From assembly GCA_034092305.1 (NCBI GenBank), contig JASJET010000121.1, positions 8,384,001 to 8,448,000 on the forward strand: a DNA stretch of 64,000 nt, written 5' to 3'. Within the stretch, counting starts at the first letter, position 1. The number at the start of each line of letters is the position of its first letter. The stretch comes from Diaprepes abbreviatus (taxonomy: Eukaryota; Arthropoda; Insecta; Coleoptera; Curculionidae). The notes beneath the pieces were generated by a model. That model had not been told where the DNA came from. It saw only the letters and a program-made list of their open reading frames with translations, and did no database searches. Positions 11,131 to 23,701 of the stretch are shown one piece after another. Made by a program: the position numbers and the translations under genes.

Positions 11131-12149
11131 GTCAGTTTTACTAGTACTCGAAGGTAAACGAATAATCAGCTTCTAATGGAAAAAAAATACGACCAAGTAG
11201 GTTATACCCCCTTATCTTTACAAAGATGGCATATGGGAGTGATTTTCACTGCTTCAGAATGTTTTTTCATGAAAAAAAAAGATGTCTTTAATTTTTTTTA
11301 TTACCCACCACACTAGAAAGTTCGGTTCCAAACATCAACCTTAGTCCCTTGTGTGAGATGCATGGATAAGAAGTTAAACTAAGGTATAGATTTAGTACAA
11401 CACGTCGCAAGATTCAAATGCAAATGATCCGGTTAATCTTTACGAACGATACCAATACAACAGGGAAACTATGGAATTCAGCTATAGAGATACTGCTGTG
11501 AACACAAAAGAAGCGACGGACTGCCAATGAGATGGAGAGATGGCACGTCACGCTGCTTTAATGCGGAGATTGAATAATTAATAAAATTTTTACAAAAAAA
11601 TTGAACCGACTTCTAAAAAAGCTCTAAGTTAAACAAGAGAAAATTCTTTGATTCTGAAAATTTTCAAATATTCTTTTCGAATGAGATTGTAACTGTCTGC
11701 CATAATTATTCCGCTATCCTAAATTTAAAGAAATTAATTTCAGATTGGTAATTTAGTCTACAATAACCCCCCAAAACCGATATTTAAAGAACTAAAGAAA
11801 TTTTCATTTTTATTCCGACATATCTTTTCCTGGAAATTAGGTTTGAAGAAATTAATTTAAGATCCGTAATATAGTCTCAAAAACCCAAAATTTTTACCGA
11901 AAAAACAAACAAACAGCCTCACAATAAAAGCGAGTTAATATTGCATTGTCATCCAGTTCTAAGCTATGTTTAAAGTTTCAAGTCTCTAGATCATTGTTAG
12001 TCTAAAATCGAATGCAAAATTTATATCAAACAGTCAAATAAACAGGATTTCATACTCCAATCTAGTTCTCTTTATCGTATTACTAATAATTAAAAAAACA
12101 GTGAGAAAATAAAAATTGGTAATAAAATAACCTTAAATTTAGTGTACTC
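11131..12149. other. Intron DNA with a fragment of the foldback-array family
   Basis: From about 11600 to 11910 the sequence starts 'GAACCGACTTCTAAAA' and then resembles units at 25740-25870 (CCCCAAAACC, TTTAAAGAAC, AGAAATTTT). It is therefore a small relic of the array family at 24838-27020. A weak LINE-tail look at 11400-11580 (RW.DG-like) is not strong enough to call. Confidence 0.4.
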
Positions 12150-12416
12150 TCCTTAATCAAATTTAATGATTTTGTACCTTAAATCGTGAATAAATTACAT
12201 GTACTTTGAAATTAAAGCTTTGTAAATTTAATTAAATGTTACCTTAAATTTTAATAAAGTAACTGAATACATATCAAATTTGATGCATAATTATATTAGA
12301 TTTAATATAAAAATTATTAAATTTAATGCATTAACATTAAATGCATTTAATAAAAGGTTTATGAAATTTGCTTCCACCACATTACCTTAAAATTAATGTG
12401 AAGTTTTTTTACAGTG
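12150..12416 (+). repeat. Interspersed repeat, copy 2 (~265 bp)
   Basis: Homologous to 4829-5087, in the same orientation and with the same ACAGT end. The copies differ mainly by small indels. Confidence 0.75.
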
Positions 12417-12475
12417 TAATTCACATAAAAAGATTGAGAAAAATTTTATTTATAATTGCTTTCTTACCGTAGTTG

Positions 12476-12479
<4 letters not shown>

Positions 12480-12542
<63 letters not shown>
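12480..12542. repeat. (TA)n microsatellite
   Basis: About 62 bases of TA repeat. Confidence 0.95.
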
Positions 12543-12545
<3 letters not shown>

Positions 12546-13214
12546 CGCTTCATATGAGATTTTTTTTTATTAATAGCTTTATTCGAAATTTGACTTTGGC
12601 ATCAATTTCTGCTTCGATCGAGATGAAAATTAATAAAAAAAAATGGTAGTCACGTGATGCATTATCTGTAAAATTTTATTTTTTTTTCAAAAAAAAATTT
12701 TAAAGCGAAGTTATATCTTAAAATATCGAAAAAAGTTATTAGAAAAATGCAGTTTTTAGCCCATTTGCATAATTCTCGCTGTATAAGATAATTTAGATGT
12801 TTTGCCTATTTTTTGTAAATTGCACCACTGTTGCAAAATAAGACTCAGCGCAACCTACACAAAACTTCTTAGTTTTGACAATGCTTCATCCCAAACATAT
12901 TTTGTTTAAAATAGAGCCATATTAAATGTGTATGTTTCTACAAAATCCAAATAGGGCTATTCAAATTTGGTCACATGCGATGCAAAGTTTATTTGTTTTT
13001 GACCCTGTATAAGGTAACTTCATAAAATAACTATTTTTGAAAACGTAGTTTGTGTCTAAAAGTAATACACATTATAATTAATACAAACAAGTACACAGTG
13101 TCATCAGTAAAGTCTGCATTAGGTGGAAAATACATTTTTATTTAATTATTTTTTATATTATGATTTTTTTATTAGAGAATTTGAGTTTTTCCCATTAAAC
13201 TATTTTCTTAATAT
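12543..13214. other. Probable transposon flank DNA, no coding
   Basis: Poly(T)/poly(A)-rich sequence with 'GACCCTGTATAAGG' at 13000, reminiscent of the foldback termini in this window. No inverted partner was found, so this is left as unassigned. Confidence 0.3.
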
Positions 13215-15305
13215 TAATGTGAATCAAAATTATAATTTTTTACAACTTTTTTGTAAATATTTATCTTAATAATAATTTATTTGCACTAAATTGAGTACTT
13301 TGAAGTTTTTTAGATGAGAAATCAAGATCTGATTACAATTTTAATGTATATTGAAAAGGGTGCAATCAGTAGCACTTCGCCTACATCTCAAGCTTCATAA
13401 CTTTTTGTGCCTCGGTACAAATTTATAATTAAAAATTCTTATTCCTTGGCATGTTTTATCCAAAAAAGTTTCAACAAGTATGTGTCGCTGCGAGCAGCCA
13501 TTTTTGAGATGATCGAATTAAAATGTATTATTGCTTATGGAGCCTCCTCGTAGCCCCCCTTCTCACACTATCCAGACTTATCCAGGTCCAAGAAATTTGT
13601 AGTGTATTTAAAGGCTAGCAGGCTAATGAAGATAAAAATTTACATAACAACCATAAGTATCGTCATTAGTTACAAAAGGGTGTTGTCAAACGATTCAATC
13701 TAACATACCTTTATCGTTTAATTTTAAAATTTATCATCTATTTCTTAAGTTTTTCGTTATGGGCAAACATTACACTAACATGGAAATGCCCAATATGAGA
13801 TTAGTTTACAGTGATTACCAAGGAAATGTTCTGAGGGAATACAAAGATTTCCAAATAGAAGCGTATCAAAACACCAAACATTTGCCGCTGTTAAAAGTCA
13901 TCTTTGAGAAACCGATACTTTTGTTCCTGCAATGATGAGGGATGGAAGGTCACGACCAAGACAAAAATTTTAGAACAAGTTGAAGAAAACCGAGTCTGAG
14001 TACTAGATACTTAGGTTTCGAACTTGCAGTTTCTAAAGATAGAATAAATAGAACTTTTAGAAAAGAGCTGTTGCATTTATTCCACGTCCAGACAATATAA
14101 GATCTTTTAATTCTCGACCTCAAATTAAGACTAGGCTTGTGTCGACTCATTAATGAACAAAGAGCACATGATGTAAGTTTTCACAAAAACAATTTATTTA
14201 CCGATGAGTGTTGCTTTACAAAAGGGGTATGACAATTTTACATAATGAACTTACATGCAATAACGGTTGCATATTATCAACATGAATTTAAAATTGACAT
14301 AAAGGTAGGGATCATTGACAGATTTATTTTTAGTCCTGTCATCTTACCTCTTCGTTTAAATGGTTTGATTTACCTAGAACAATTTTATTTGTTGATCTTC
14401 CTCTCACTACTAGACAAAATATGTGGTTCATGCACCACGGTGCACCAGCACACTTTACTAAATGTCAAAATACATTTAAATGTGAATTTTCCAAATCGAT
14501 TGATCGGCAGAGGAAATAATGCTCCTGCAGACTGACCACTTCGCTCATCAGATTTAACGCCTATGGATTACTCTTATACAGATGGTATGCTGTAGACCTA
14601 TAAACACCGAAGGAGAATTGCGGATAAAAATACCAAAGTCAATAAACACATTATGCTTAGATGCAGAGATGATGGAAAGGGTGTAATTCAATTTCCTCCG
14701 TAGAATTAAACTTTCAGTTCATAAATGGAGGTCATTTTGACATTTACTTAAAGCTTAATTAAAAAATTAAATAAATAAAGTTTTTCTGGGTTGGTTTGTT
14801 ATTGACTTTGTGTGTTATTCTTATTGTATTTCACCTGTTCATTCTTACATTATTATCATTCTTAGCTTATTGCTATGCAAATATTTATTTTTGTTGCTCT
14901 GTTGGCTCTTAAATATGGTTCAAATTTCTTGGATCAATCCTTATTGCGGATAAAGTGTGAAGGGGGTATTACGGCAAATCCCAGTACTCAATAAACAATT
15001 TAAACCCAATTATCTCAGAAACGGCAGCTTGAAGCAATACCTATTTGGAATAAATTTTTTAGATAAATATATCAGGCAATAAGTTTTTTTAATTAGAAGT
15101 TTCATATGCCAACGCACAAAAAAATTATGCAGCTTTAGATGTAGGGAAGTGCTGCTAATGGTGCTTTCTGCAATGAACATCAAAATTGTAATCAGATCTT
15201 AATTTTTCATCCTAAAAAACTACAAAATACCAAACTTAACTCAAATCAAGCTATAATTAAAATAAACATTTACAAAATGTTAAAAAAATTATAACTTTGA
15301 CACTC
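13215..15305 (+). mobile_element. Long-TIR Tc1/mariner-superfamily element, degenerate
   Basis: Inverted arms of about 340 bp: left about 13220-13590, right about 14940-15303. Matching inverted pieces include AAGATCTGATTACAATTTT / AAAATTGTAATCAGATCTT, AGCACTTC / GAAGTGCT, and the inner CTCACACTATCC / GGATAAAGTGTGA. The right terminus reads 'GACACTCTGTATT'. The interior holds a broken transposase (13755-14760). The element lies in the intron between the two last transferrin exons, on the opposite strand. Confidence 0.85.
13755..14760 (+). pseudogene. Broken transposase, DUF4817-like Tc1/mariner relative
   Basis: It begins MGKHYTNMEMPNMRLVYSDY with GNVLREYKDFQIEAY, the usual N-terminus of this insect transposase type. 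Later, across frameshifts, it reads LPLRLNG.IYLEQF, MWFMHHGAPAHF (normally 'WFMHDGAPAHF', so the catalytic Asp is now His), RLIGR and a degraded 'RSSDLTPMDYSY'. Several stops and frameshifts; inactive. Confidence 0.75.
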
Positions 15306-15638
15306 TGTATTTCGGAAACTATACACTTTTAGGCCAGGGTAAATAGGGCTTAGATCACCATATTTTAGCTTCGGGAATTTGTGCTAGCATGCAGACCTTT
15401 CAGAGAGATCATGTGTAATTTTTAAAATATTTCTTTAATATCAACTTTTTCAAAATTAATGCTACCTATATCAATGTATAAAGAGAACAGGAAAATCGGC
15501 ACCTCCTCGTTTAATTACATAAAGAATAAACAACCAGCCCGAGAAACAATTAAAGTTAACTCAGTGAATTTTTTAAACATTTGCATCCCATTTTAAAAAA
15601 CTTTTTTAATCTCAATTTTACACAGAAATATAAATTAC

Positions 15639-15782
15639 CTTAAAAAGCAAATCTTTCTTCCCTGCAAAAGATCCAAAAAGTTTAAATAAGTCTGGCCTCT
15701 CTGTAAACTCAACGCTAGCCATTAGGAGAGCATTCTTGATTTCATCGATTTCTGCGTCGGTCTTAGTGTTTGCTGTCACCAC
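15639..15782 (-). CDS. Transferrin exon: fourth visible C-lobe exon
   Basis: A 144-base, phase 0-0 exon of 48 codons with acceptor 'CTCTTTAG' and donor 'AAG|GTAATT'. It encodes VVTANTKTDAEIDEIKNALL, then a helical stretch, and ends GKKDLLFK. The 'VV(T/S)R..' start after the ligand His and the 'KDLLFKD' end are standard in vertebrate and insect transferrin lobes. No indels or stops. The usual disulfide-bonded loop before KDLLF is shorter than in vertebrates (FGSFAGKK). Confidence 0.93.
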
Positions 15783-16089
15783 CTAAAGAGAAAAAATATT
15801 TATTAAATAAAATTTAATAATGAAAAAGTATCATTATATTATATAAATTTTTTAAACATTTATTTTATATTTATATGTACAACAATTCTTTTCAATGAAT
15901 ATTTTATTTAAAAAGGTTAACAAACACAATCTGGTTTAAAACATAAATTTTGGATACAGAACATACCATATTTGACCGGAAATGTCCTTTCAGGGTTGGT
16001 GTCATTTAGGAGCATAGACTATTTTTATCCAAATCAAGTGGACTAAATAATTAATGGTAAATAATAAAGTAAATGGTAGTAAGTTGTTT
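15783..16089. other. Transferrin intron, nothing recognised
   Basis: AT-rich intron DNA upstream of the 15639-15782 exon in gene orientation; no feature seen. Confidence 0.35.
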
Positions 16090-17240
16090 ATCTAAGGTTA
16101 ATTTTTAATAGATTTCTCGAATTTAAAAATTTAATGTTAACAAATAATTTTGACTTTATTGGTGTTACGGAAACCTGGCTAAATGAGAACACATCGTCTG
16201 ATGCTCTGTCGATACCTGATCATCGCTTCTTAAGGAAAGATCGAGGCGTGGTAGCATAGACATTTTCCTAAGATCTGACCTGCAGCATGAGTGTTTTCAG
16301 TTTGCTGATTCTCCAGTTGTAATGAACTTTGAATATTTTTAGATTCGAATAAATTTATGTAGTAAAACAGCAAAGTGTGGGATCCTTTTTGTAGATAGAA
16401 GGCAGTGAAGAAACCTATAGACTTATTTGTTATTAGTTACATTTGGTAACGAAATGAAGGGAGGAGAGTGATCTACGCCAGTAGGGCGGGTGTTGAACAG
16501 CAGTGGTAATTGGGATAATGTGTCGTACAGGAAACAATATCTTTGAATATATAGATGTATTGGATTCTCTGTTACCTGAAATCTTACCAGTTGATGATTA
16601 TATTGTGGTCTCGGGTGACCTGAATATTGAGATGATGAATATTTTCAATCCTTGAGTCAATTGTTCTGGCTTTTTCCAGGTGATAGATGAGCCAACCAAG
16701 CTTACTAGTCATTCTACTAATTTGTTGAACCCTACCTTTGTATATACCCGAGAAGTAGTAATAAAGGGTGGTATCCTTGACGCAAATGACATAAGTGATC
16801 ACATGCTAAAGTTTTGTTTTATAATGATACCAGTGCATAATCAAACCGTAAAGCATACTACATTTAGAGACTTTAAGCATTTTATTGAACGATTACTTCT
16901 GGTGGATTTAAATATTGTTCGTTGGGATGATTTGTTCTATTTTTATGACATAGAAGATTAGATTGACATATGATTGGGAATTTGGAGGATCTGTTTGCGA
17001 TACATGCTCCGGTTAGGAATGCAAGAGTTAGCAGGCCCCGTACTCCGTGGTTAACAATAACTATAAAACGGTTTGTGAAAGAGAGAGAAAATGCTAGAGT
17101 TAAGGCTAAGATACGGAACACTGCAGAAATCGGAAATGTTGTGAAAGAAATTTTCCAAATATGACGTGAAGAAGCTGCATATTTCGCTTGTACTGAAAAT
17201 TAAAAAAATACACCTAACTGTGGAAAACACTTCAAGATTT
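16090..17240 (+). pseudogene. Non-LTR retrotransposon endonuclease domain remnant
   Basis: Reads FDFIGVTETWLNENTSSDAL, IPDHRFLRKDRG, IVVSGDLNIEM, TNLLNPTFVY, DANDISDHMLKFC, then HAPVRNARVSRPRTPWL with TIKRFVKERENA. These are the TETWL, GDLN and SDH boxes of the APE-like endonuclease, followed by the linker before the RT. Several frameshifts and stops; the RT itself is missing. Could be the same broad group as the LINE at 2477-3885. Antisense to the transferrin intron. Confidence 0.8.
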
Positions 17241-17594
17241 AAATGTATATTCTACCAAAAAACTAAATATTCTCCCACCTTCTGTATGCAAACTCACTTA
17301 TCATATATTTTTGCAGTGTTTTCAGAAAACGAGCAACTGTGATAATAGAGGATTGTATTATAAAAATAATAGGTATAATAGTAACGTTAAATTATTTTTT
17401 AGGTTGGTAAGCCTAGATGATAAGCAAATTTATGAGTAATATTAGGTCTAATGCAGCTGGGAGTAATGATTTGATGCTTTTCATGATTACGTTGAATGTT
17501 TGAAGATAATTATTAATCATATCACCCATACAAGAAATTGCTGTCCAGAAAGGGGATATTTTTCACAATGCTGAAAAAGATTAGTAGTTATTCC

Positions 17595-17850
17595 GGTCTC
17601 AATAACAAAAAAACCTATGAACGAGAGTGACTGCAATGCAACTTCGCTGAACTCGATCGTCTCTCATATAGTCCCAACCTGGCTCACTACGATTATTTTT
17701 TGTTTTCTCAATTGAAGGCTGATTTACGAAGAAAAAAATTCAACTCTGATGATGAAATTGAACAAACCGTTTACGAGCATTTTGACATTAAAAATCCAGC
17801 ATCAAATGTATAAAAATGCCGAGAGACTACATTGAAAAATAGAAATATAT
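17595..17850 (+). pseudogene. Mariner transposase C-terminal fragment
   Basis: Reads LDRLSYSPNLAHYDYFLFSQ and LKADLRRKKFNSDDEIEQTV, then YEHFDIKNPAS. This is the end of a mariner transposase, where the usual 'YSPDLAPCDFFLF' has its third catalytic Asp changed to Asn. It is 5'-truncated and dead. Confidence 0.8.
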
Positions 17851-18344
17851 TATTTTTACTTTAACCCTCTTTTTTATGTTAGGCTAAGAATACATGGACC
17901 ACATTACGTAAAGTATGAGGCAGCAAAATGTCAGTGGAGCAAAAGTGGAGTTTTTCATTTTAAAATTTGTTATAACATGAGACACAATAATTCGCTAAGA
18001 AGTAAAAGGGATAATTTTTGCTCGTCGAATATGTTGTTGAGGCAGTTAGTACTTTGGCATTTTTGGCTAGCATTTTGTACTCAGTTTTATGAAGAAGTGC
18101 TTCTGGGCTACAGTCAAAATATTTGCTAATATGCTCTTAAAATTTGTTTAAATATTTCCTTGCAAGTCTTAGAAATACTTCATTTTTGTTATATTTGGAC
18201 GCGATCCTAACACCCCTATGTATGATCAGGATATGAGTTTCCAAAATTTTAAAGTGAATAAGCGTTAAAAAAGTTATCTGCAAATATTTAAAACTTAAAA
18301 AGAAAAACTTCACTTCATATGTTGACCGGCTCATCATTATTTCT
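17851..18344. other. Transferrin intron, nothing recognised
   Basis: AT-rich; a 66-codon minus-strand open frame at 18137-18337 has no recognisable motif. Confidence 0.35.
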
Positions 18345-18965
18345 TACTGCTTCATGCGCAACATTATTGTAGAGCTTTTCTATCCTGAGCGATGTTGGCC
18401 CAATTTTCTGCCATTCTCTTGATATCATCGCTTCATTTGGTTATTCGATGTTATTATTAAATCCTTTTGGTACCCAACTTGGCCTTCTCTATTACCCGTT
18501 GTTTTCTGACTGTTTTGTTATATCTCAACGTCATATGTGATCACCAGCAAGACGCATTGTTCATTAACATTTCTCCTTATGCATATTGGAAGTAGTGTAT
18601 CTCCTAGCTTCCCAAAAGCTGCCCAGCTCAAAGCTACACAACATGTATATCAGAGATTTGGTTATATTTTCTAATTTATAATTCACGACCCGAAAACTTA
18701 TAATTATGGACTTGCTCCACGTCGTTTTCAGTAAATTTCATATTATTGTTCGTAACAAGATTAGTTATAAATTTGCTGTTCTGAGAATTAGTATTTAGAC
18801 CAATGTTTGCTGATATAATTTGCAATTTGGTAAGCGTTCGTTGGACATCACCTAGATTGTCGCTTATTGTCCTACATGAAGTGTAAGTATTTAATTTAGG
18901 TATTTGCCGTCAATGTTTATGCCTTTTCTTTCCCTCTACTGTAATGCAGACAATATCGCTAACAA
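18345..18965 (-). pseudogene. RTE-like LINE, RT thumb and C-terminal remnant
   Basis: On the minus strand, across frameshifts: LQIISANIGLNTNSQNSKFI, DVEQVHNYKF, AFGKLGDTLLPICIR, NEQCVLLVITYDVE and DDIKRMAENWANIAQDRKAL. These match the end of insect endonuclease-RT proteins ('..RWTDDIKRIAGNWIQQAQDR..'). No open frame survives. Confidence 0.75.
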
Positions 18966-19519
18966 CTCCACGGTATCGGAAGCTCCTTGAAAATCAAAAT
19001 ATTAATACGAGTGGTTTCTGTATTCTATAGAATTGTCTATAAGAATTTTGATGGTCTTCAAATATTCGTTATTATCGTATCCATTTTTAAAACTAGCCTA
19101 TTCCTGCGGCTGTGTATTCTATAGAATTTCTATAAGAATCTTGGTGGCTTGTAAATACACTTCTAAAACTTGCCCTTTCCCGCGGTTGATAAAAATCCAG
19201 CTTTTGTTCAAGGCATTTAGTTAAGATTTTGGTAAACTATTTATACAAATGGAAGAGCAAACTGATTGGTCTATAGTTTTCAAGAAGGTTATATTTCCCA
19301 TTTAATGAACGAAAACCGTCACAGTATTGTTGCATTTACTTGGAAATACATTGTTTTCCAAACAGAGATTAAAAAGGGAAACTATAACCCTGAGCAAATC
19401 CTCGCCTCTTATCTTTACAACTCCAATTATAATCTGGTCGTCTCCGTAAGCTTTATTATTTTTCGTTTCCCTAAGAGAAAGTTGTAAAGCTTAAATTTGA
19501 TGAATTTATTAAAACTTAC
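18966..19519. other. Transferrin intron, nothing recognised
   Basis: Contains a short near-repeat ('TATTCTATAGAATT' with 'TATAAGAAT' at 19018 and again at 19117, about 100 bp apart), suggesting a small tandem duplication. Otherwise featureless. Confidence 0.35.
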
Positions 19520-19650
19520 CATGTGGGGTGGTGCTTGAACTAAGTTACATCTTTCAAATTCAGTAACCGGTACTCGTCCACCATCTGGACATAGTAATTC
19601 GTAATCACTGGATTTTAGTTCTCTGGCCCAAGATTCATCATTCTTGCCAT
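19520..19650 (-). CDS. Transferrin exon: third visible C-lobe exon
   Basis: This 131-base exon is too short and open-ended to stand out as an ORF. The acceptor 'TTTTTAG' and the donor 'ATG|GTAAGT' are canonical. With the single G left over from the 57898-58094 exon it restores NT-DGKNDESWARELKSSD, the expected 'NTDGKN..W' transferrin motif. It continues with YELLCPDGGRVPV and CNLVQAPPHM. The His of APPH is the iron-ligand His position. It ends in phase 0. It is separated from its upstream exon by a 38.2 kb intron. Confidence 0.93.
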
Positions 19651-20038
19651 CTAAAAATAAAAAAGTTCTTTATAACAACTGCTTCTAGATAGTATGAAAA
19701 TTATAAGTAACTATTGACACTGAATACTGAAGCAATGGAAACTCGATTACCACAGAAAAAAATTTTATTTCCTGTTTATCTGTGCCTCTTAATATAAAAA
19801 TGTCGATATGCTATACATAGCTATCATGGAAATTTTTAGCTTAGTGCAACGATATAAAAATCAAATATGACGCCCATAAAAAACACAAAGTTGTTTAGTG
19901 TGTCTCGAAAACAAAAAAAGAGAATATGCATATGTGTCAACTTCTTTGTTAATTATCTATTTATACAAAATTTTAAATTTTTCCGCCAAATATTATCTGC
20001 GACAAATGAAATATTCCCAGTTTGTAAAATGGCAAATT

Positions 20039-20041
<3 letters not shown>

Positions 20042-20115
<74 letters not shown>
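20042..20115. repeat. (TA)n microsatellite
   Basis: About 74 bases of TA repeat, ending 'ATAATAATGT' just before the foldback at 20128. Confidence 0.95.
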
Positions 20116-20118
<3 letters not shown>

Positions 20119-20127
20119 ATGTATACC

Positions 20128-22003
20128 AATGTCCCGGTAAGTACCTCCTAATTTCTCGGCAGCATACATGGGAGGTCAAAATAGCTCTACTTTCATGATA
20201 GAAAAAAAATTCCTAAAGTGCCCCTAATGGAGATACAGATCTCTAAAGGGGTACCCAGCAACTTACCTTATCAGCTTTAAGTTTTGAACCAATTTGTATA
20301 ATTTAATGAAATTTTAATATTTTATAGGGGTCATAAAGACTCACTAAACCATACTAAACTAAATGTTTTAGATCATCAGAGAACTCAAAACGAATTTATA
20401 GCCTCACTCGTTGGGTCTAATTGTTAACAGATGTATAGATTTTTTAAATACTTTGGTCCTTCCTCTTCAAAAAATTTATTTCGATAAAACTAGCGGTTTT
20501 CGAGATGTTTTTATGCTAGAAACTCAAAAGGTACTAATGCCAAACACAAACAGGTAAAAATAAAATACGTAGGGTGTACTGTTGGCCTTTGATTTACAGG
20601 GAAGCGCTGTCAAGTCCAGAAACCTGTCAGAGGGTTGATCCAGGTCTAATTAATTTACAATGTGATTAAAACACAAAAATAGTGTAAATGTTTAAATGTT
20701 ATTTTGGCAAATGTTCAATATGGGCTCCACATACTTCAATATATTTTCTTATTCTTCGAATATTTTTCTGGTGCACTGAAAATAATATTACGGCATTATT
20801 ACGAACTTCGTTAGAATGTTGTGTGCTATTCTCATCATTGAGTATTCCTTCCCAAAGCAAATAGACCGACAAGGTTATTTCCGATGATGTCATCCCAGAC
20901 ATTTACAATAAACCTTTATTGGTAATTGTTTTAAATTATAGCGTGCGGATTTTCATCAGCCCAAAAATGTAAATTTTGTGAGTTCATTGTGCCATCTCTT
21001 GTAAAACCGGCCTCATTGGTAAACAAAATAAAGTTAGAACAATTTAGATTTAAGTTGTGTTGCTGTATAAACCAGTTGAAGTATTGGTCTTGTGGGCTAA
21101 TCATCCGGAGACCTAGCGTATACTTTTTAACGTGGTACAGGTGAAGTAACTATTCCGTTAGAGTTCCATGTACAATGCGTTTTATAACATTATTTGGTGT
21201 CACGAGATTTACTATGTTGTTTGAAGGGTATCTTGCAAAATTTGTTCCTTTACGTGAGAGTCTCGTGCTCTCCTGGGACGGCCCTCACCGCCACGTAGCG
21301 GCAAAAATGACCCTTAGTCTTCAATCAATCCTTTAAAAGGTTTTTAGGCTTGGCAATGTTTGAGCTGGAAATTTTTCAGCATAAAGTCTTCTGGCCTTCG
21401 AAGAATTTGACAGCGCTTCGCCATGAATTAAATGCAGCATACCCTGCGTAAGAATATTCTTCCATTTTTTTAAATTATGTTTACTTTCAGGCGTTTTTAA
21501 CAAGCTCCATCAAAAGTAATTCATTATGTAGGTATTAACAAGAACAACCTGATTTTTACCTGTTTGTGTTTGGCATTAAAACCGATTCGTCTCAAAAATC
21601 GCCCGTTTTATCGAAATAAATAAAGAGTACCTTTTTGAAGAGGAATGACTAAAGTATTTAAAAATCAGTTTTTAGCTCTGTAAAATGACACCTGTCAAAA
21701 ATTAGGCCCAACAAGTGTGGCTGCAAGTCCATTCCTGACTTCTCGGATGATCTAAAACATCTACTGTAATACAGTTTAATGAGTCTTGATGGCCTCTATA
21801 AAATATTAAAATTTCATTAAATTATACAAGTCGGTTCAAAACTTAGAGCCGATAAGGTAAATCGCTGCGTACCCCTTTAAAGCTCTGTATCTCCGCTAAG
21901 GGGCACTTTAGGATCTTTTTTCTATGACATAGTAAGGTTATTTTGACCTCCCCTGTATGCTTACAAGAAATTAGGAGATTCTTACCGGACACCCTGTATG
22001 TAT
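20128..22003 (-). mobile_element. Long-TIR foldback element with relic transposase
   Basis: Inverted arms of about 450 bp: left about 20130-20580, right about 21540-22000. Examples are CTCCTAATTTCTCGGCAG / CTTACAAGAAATTAGGAG, GAAATTTTAATATTTTATAG / CTATAAAATATTAAAATTTC and TGTTTGTGTTTGGCATTA / TAATGCCAAACACAAACA. The termini read GTCCCGGTAAG and CTTACCGGACACCCTGTAT. The interior carries a minus-strand transposase relic. Confidence 0.88.
20699..21460 (-). pseudogene. Transposase relic inside the 20.1-22.0 kb foldback
   Basis: From 21460 downward: ALSNSSKARRLYAEKFPAQT, then IVNLVTPNNVIKRIVHGTL, FILFTNEAGFTRDGTMNSQN and HFWADENPHAI, then FIVNVWDDIIG. The last piece (20780-20702) reads IRRIRKYIEVCGAHIEHLP, the normal extreme C-terminus. 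The segment with the second and third catalytic residues is deleted and the first Asp (TDEA) is Asn (TNEA). Same type as 13755-14760. Confidence 0.78.
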
Positions 22004-22011
22004 ACTGTTCT

Positions 22012-22840
22012 GGGGCCCTATCCTCGAACTGGGGAACGTGAAGTGAACGGTGAAAAGGTGGCGAACGCGTATTCTTGAAATGTTCATCGCTCATATCCTC
22101 GTTCGCCCGGTGGAAGGTAAGCGAACGGTGAAACATGCGCAAATAAAATGTCAGCCGCTAAATGACATTTTTAACGCACGGATTTCAAAGAATAAAATAG
22201 AATTATAAATTTTTATTTTATTTTTGGTTCTTCAAAATAACTCGCATTAAAGCAATAATATGTTGACGAATCGTTTCTTTAAGACGTTTTATTTGCTGAA
22301 TAAACAGTTGAAACGTTAATTAGGTGGTACCCCGATATTTTCAATATTTTCAAATTTTTTAATAAAATATCCTTAGAAAATTCAATATGTCTCGCAAATA
22401 TTAAGCAAATTTGAGATTACAGACATATAAAATTATTACAGGAGATTCTGTTCATCTCAATTGTATGAGCGTGCTATTTAAAAATGTTTTTTTAGGGCCA
22501 GTTCTGCTTATGGATTTAACATAAAAACTTGTATCCATAACAGCCGAGTATCTTAGTTTTAAACAGTTAAATCTAACATAATTCTTTTCACGACACAACT
22601 TATAATAAATTTGAGAAATCACAATTTGTAAGCTATCTGAAACTTTTATTTAAATAAGTAACAAATTTTATATTTAAATTATGTTAACTACAGCACTTAA
22701 CTTAATTAGACTGTGTTAAACACTATACTACAATTAAATAAATATTATAATTATAATTTATCGAGACATATAAATATGAACCCTACAGACCAACGAATGA
22801 GGTCCTTCAGCATAAAAACCTTATTTATGGTACATTTGAA

Positions 22841-22938
<98 letters not shown>

Positions 22939-23701
22939 AAGTTAAATGTGAGATCCGCCAGTATCCTTTAATGGATTTCTTTTGTCTGGCATTTGGTTTC
23001 GATCCCTGGTCATAAACAGTTTCACTATCATTGTTCAGGTTTCAGGTTTTCTTTCAAATTCACTTGTCAGGACAGAACATTTTGCAGTAAGAGGCTGGAC
23101 ACTTTGTGAATTCATACAATAAATAACTGACTGGATAGTTTCCATAGTCGATTGGGATGATGGCTTTTAGTCATACTACGTAGAGTTGTAATTTCCACCG
23201 TTTCAAGGTTTATCAGTGCTGACTTTCTGCAATTGCTGTCAGTATATTACTTTGTATATATGATTGCTGCTTTTCTTGATATCCCTTTTTCTTTATATAT
23301 TAGAATCTTCAAGTACTTTGTATGCATTTTTGTTTAACAATTCTAGAGTTCTAATTTAGGATAAATTTAATCCAGGTAAAGTACAAATATTGTATGGCAA
23401 TCAATAACTTCTCAAAAATAACAACAGCACTATTTTTTTTTTACTTTTGACGATTAATTTAAAGTACCAAAACTACTTTTTGCCTAAAATGGCAACAAAA
23501 TATACTAGGAATATTTTCGGTCTCACAGCTCAATTCAATCTGTCATCCATTTTATTTTTGAAATTCTACGGTTTTAGCTAGTTCATATCTGGCAACATTG
23601 GCTTTTCAAGAATACGGCTTTTACTGTCAAAAAGTTCACATCGCCATTCCCATCGCCATTCACATCACCTTTCACATCACACTTTCGAGGATAGGGGCCC
23701 T
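22012..23701. mobile_element. 1.7 kb TIR element without coding capacity
   Basis: Ends are GGGGCCCTATCCTCGAA (22012) and TTCGAGGATAGGGGCCC (23684-23700). Subterminal inverted motifs follow: GTGAACGGTGAA on the left and TTCACATCACCTTTCAC-like blocks on the right. The interior is AT-rich with a (TA)n array and no transposase. The termini recall PIF/Harbinger or related non-autonomous elements, but I could not define a target duplication, so the superfamily is open. It begins about 10 bases after the previous element. Confidence 0.7.
22843..22935. repeat. (TA)n microsatellite
   Basis: About 92 bases of TA repeat, the longest array in the window, inside the 1.7 kb TIR element. Confidence 0.95.
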
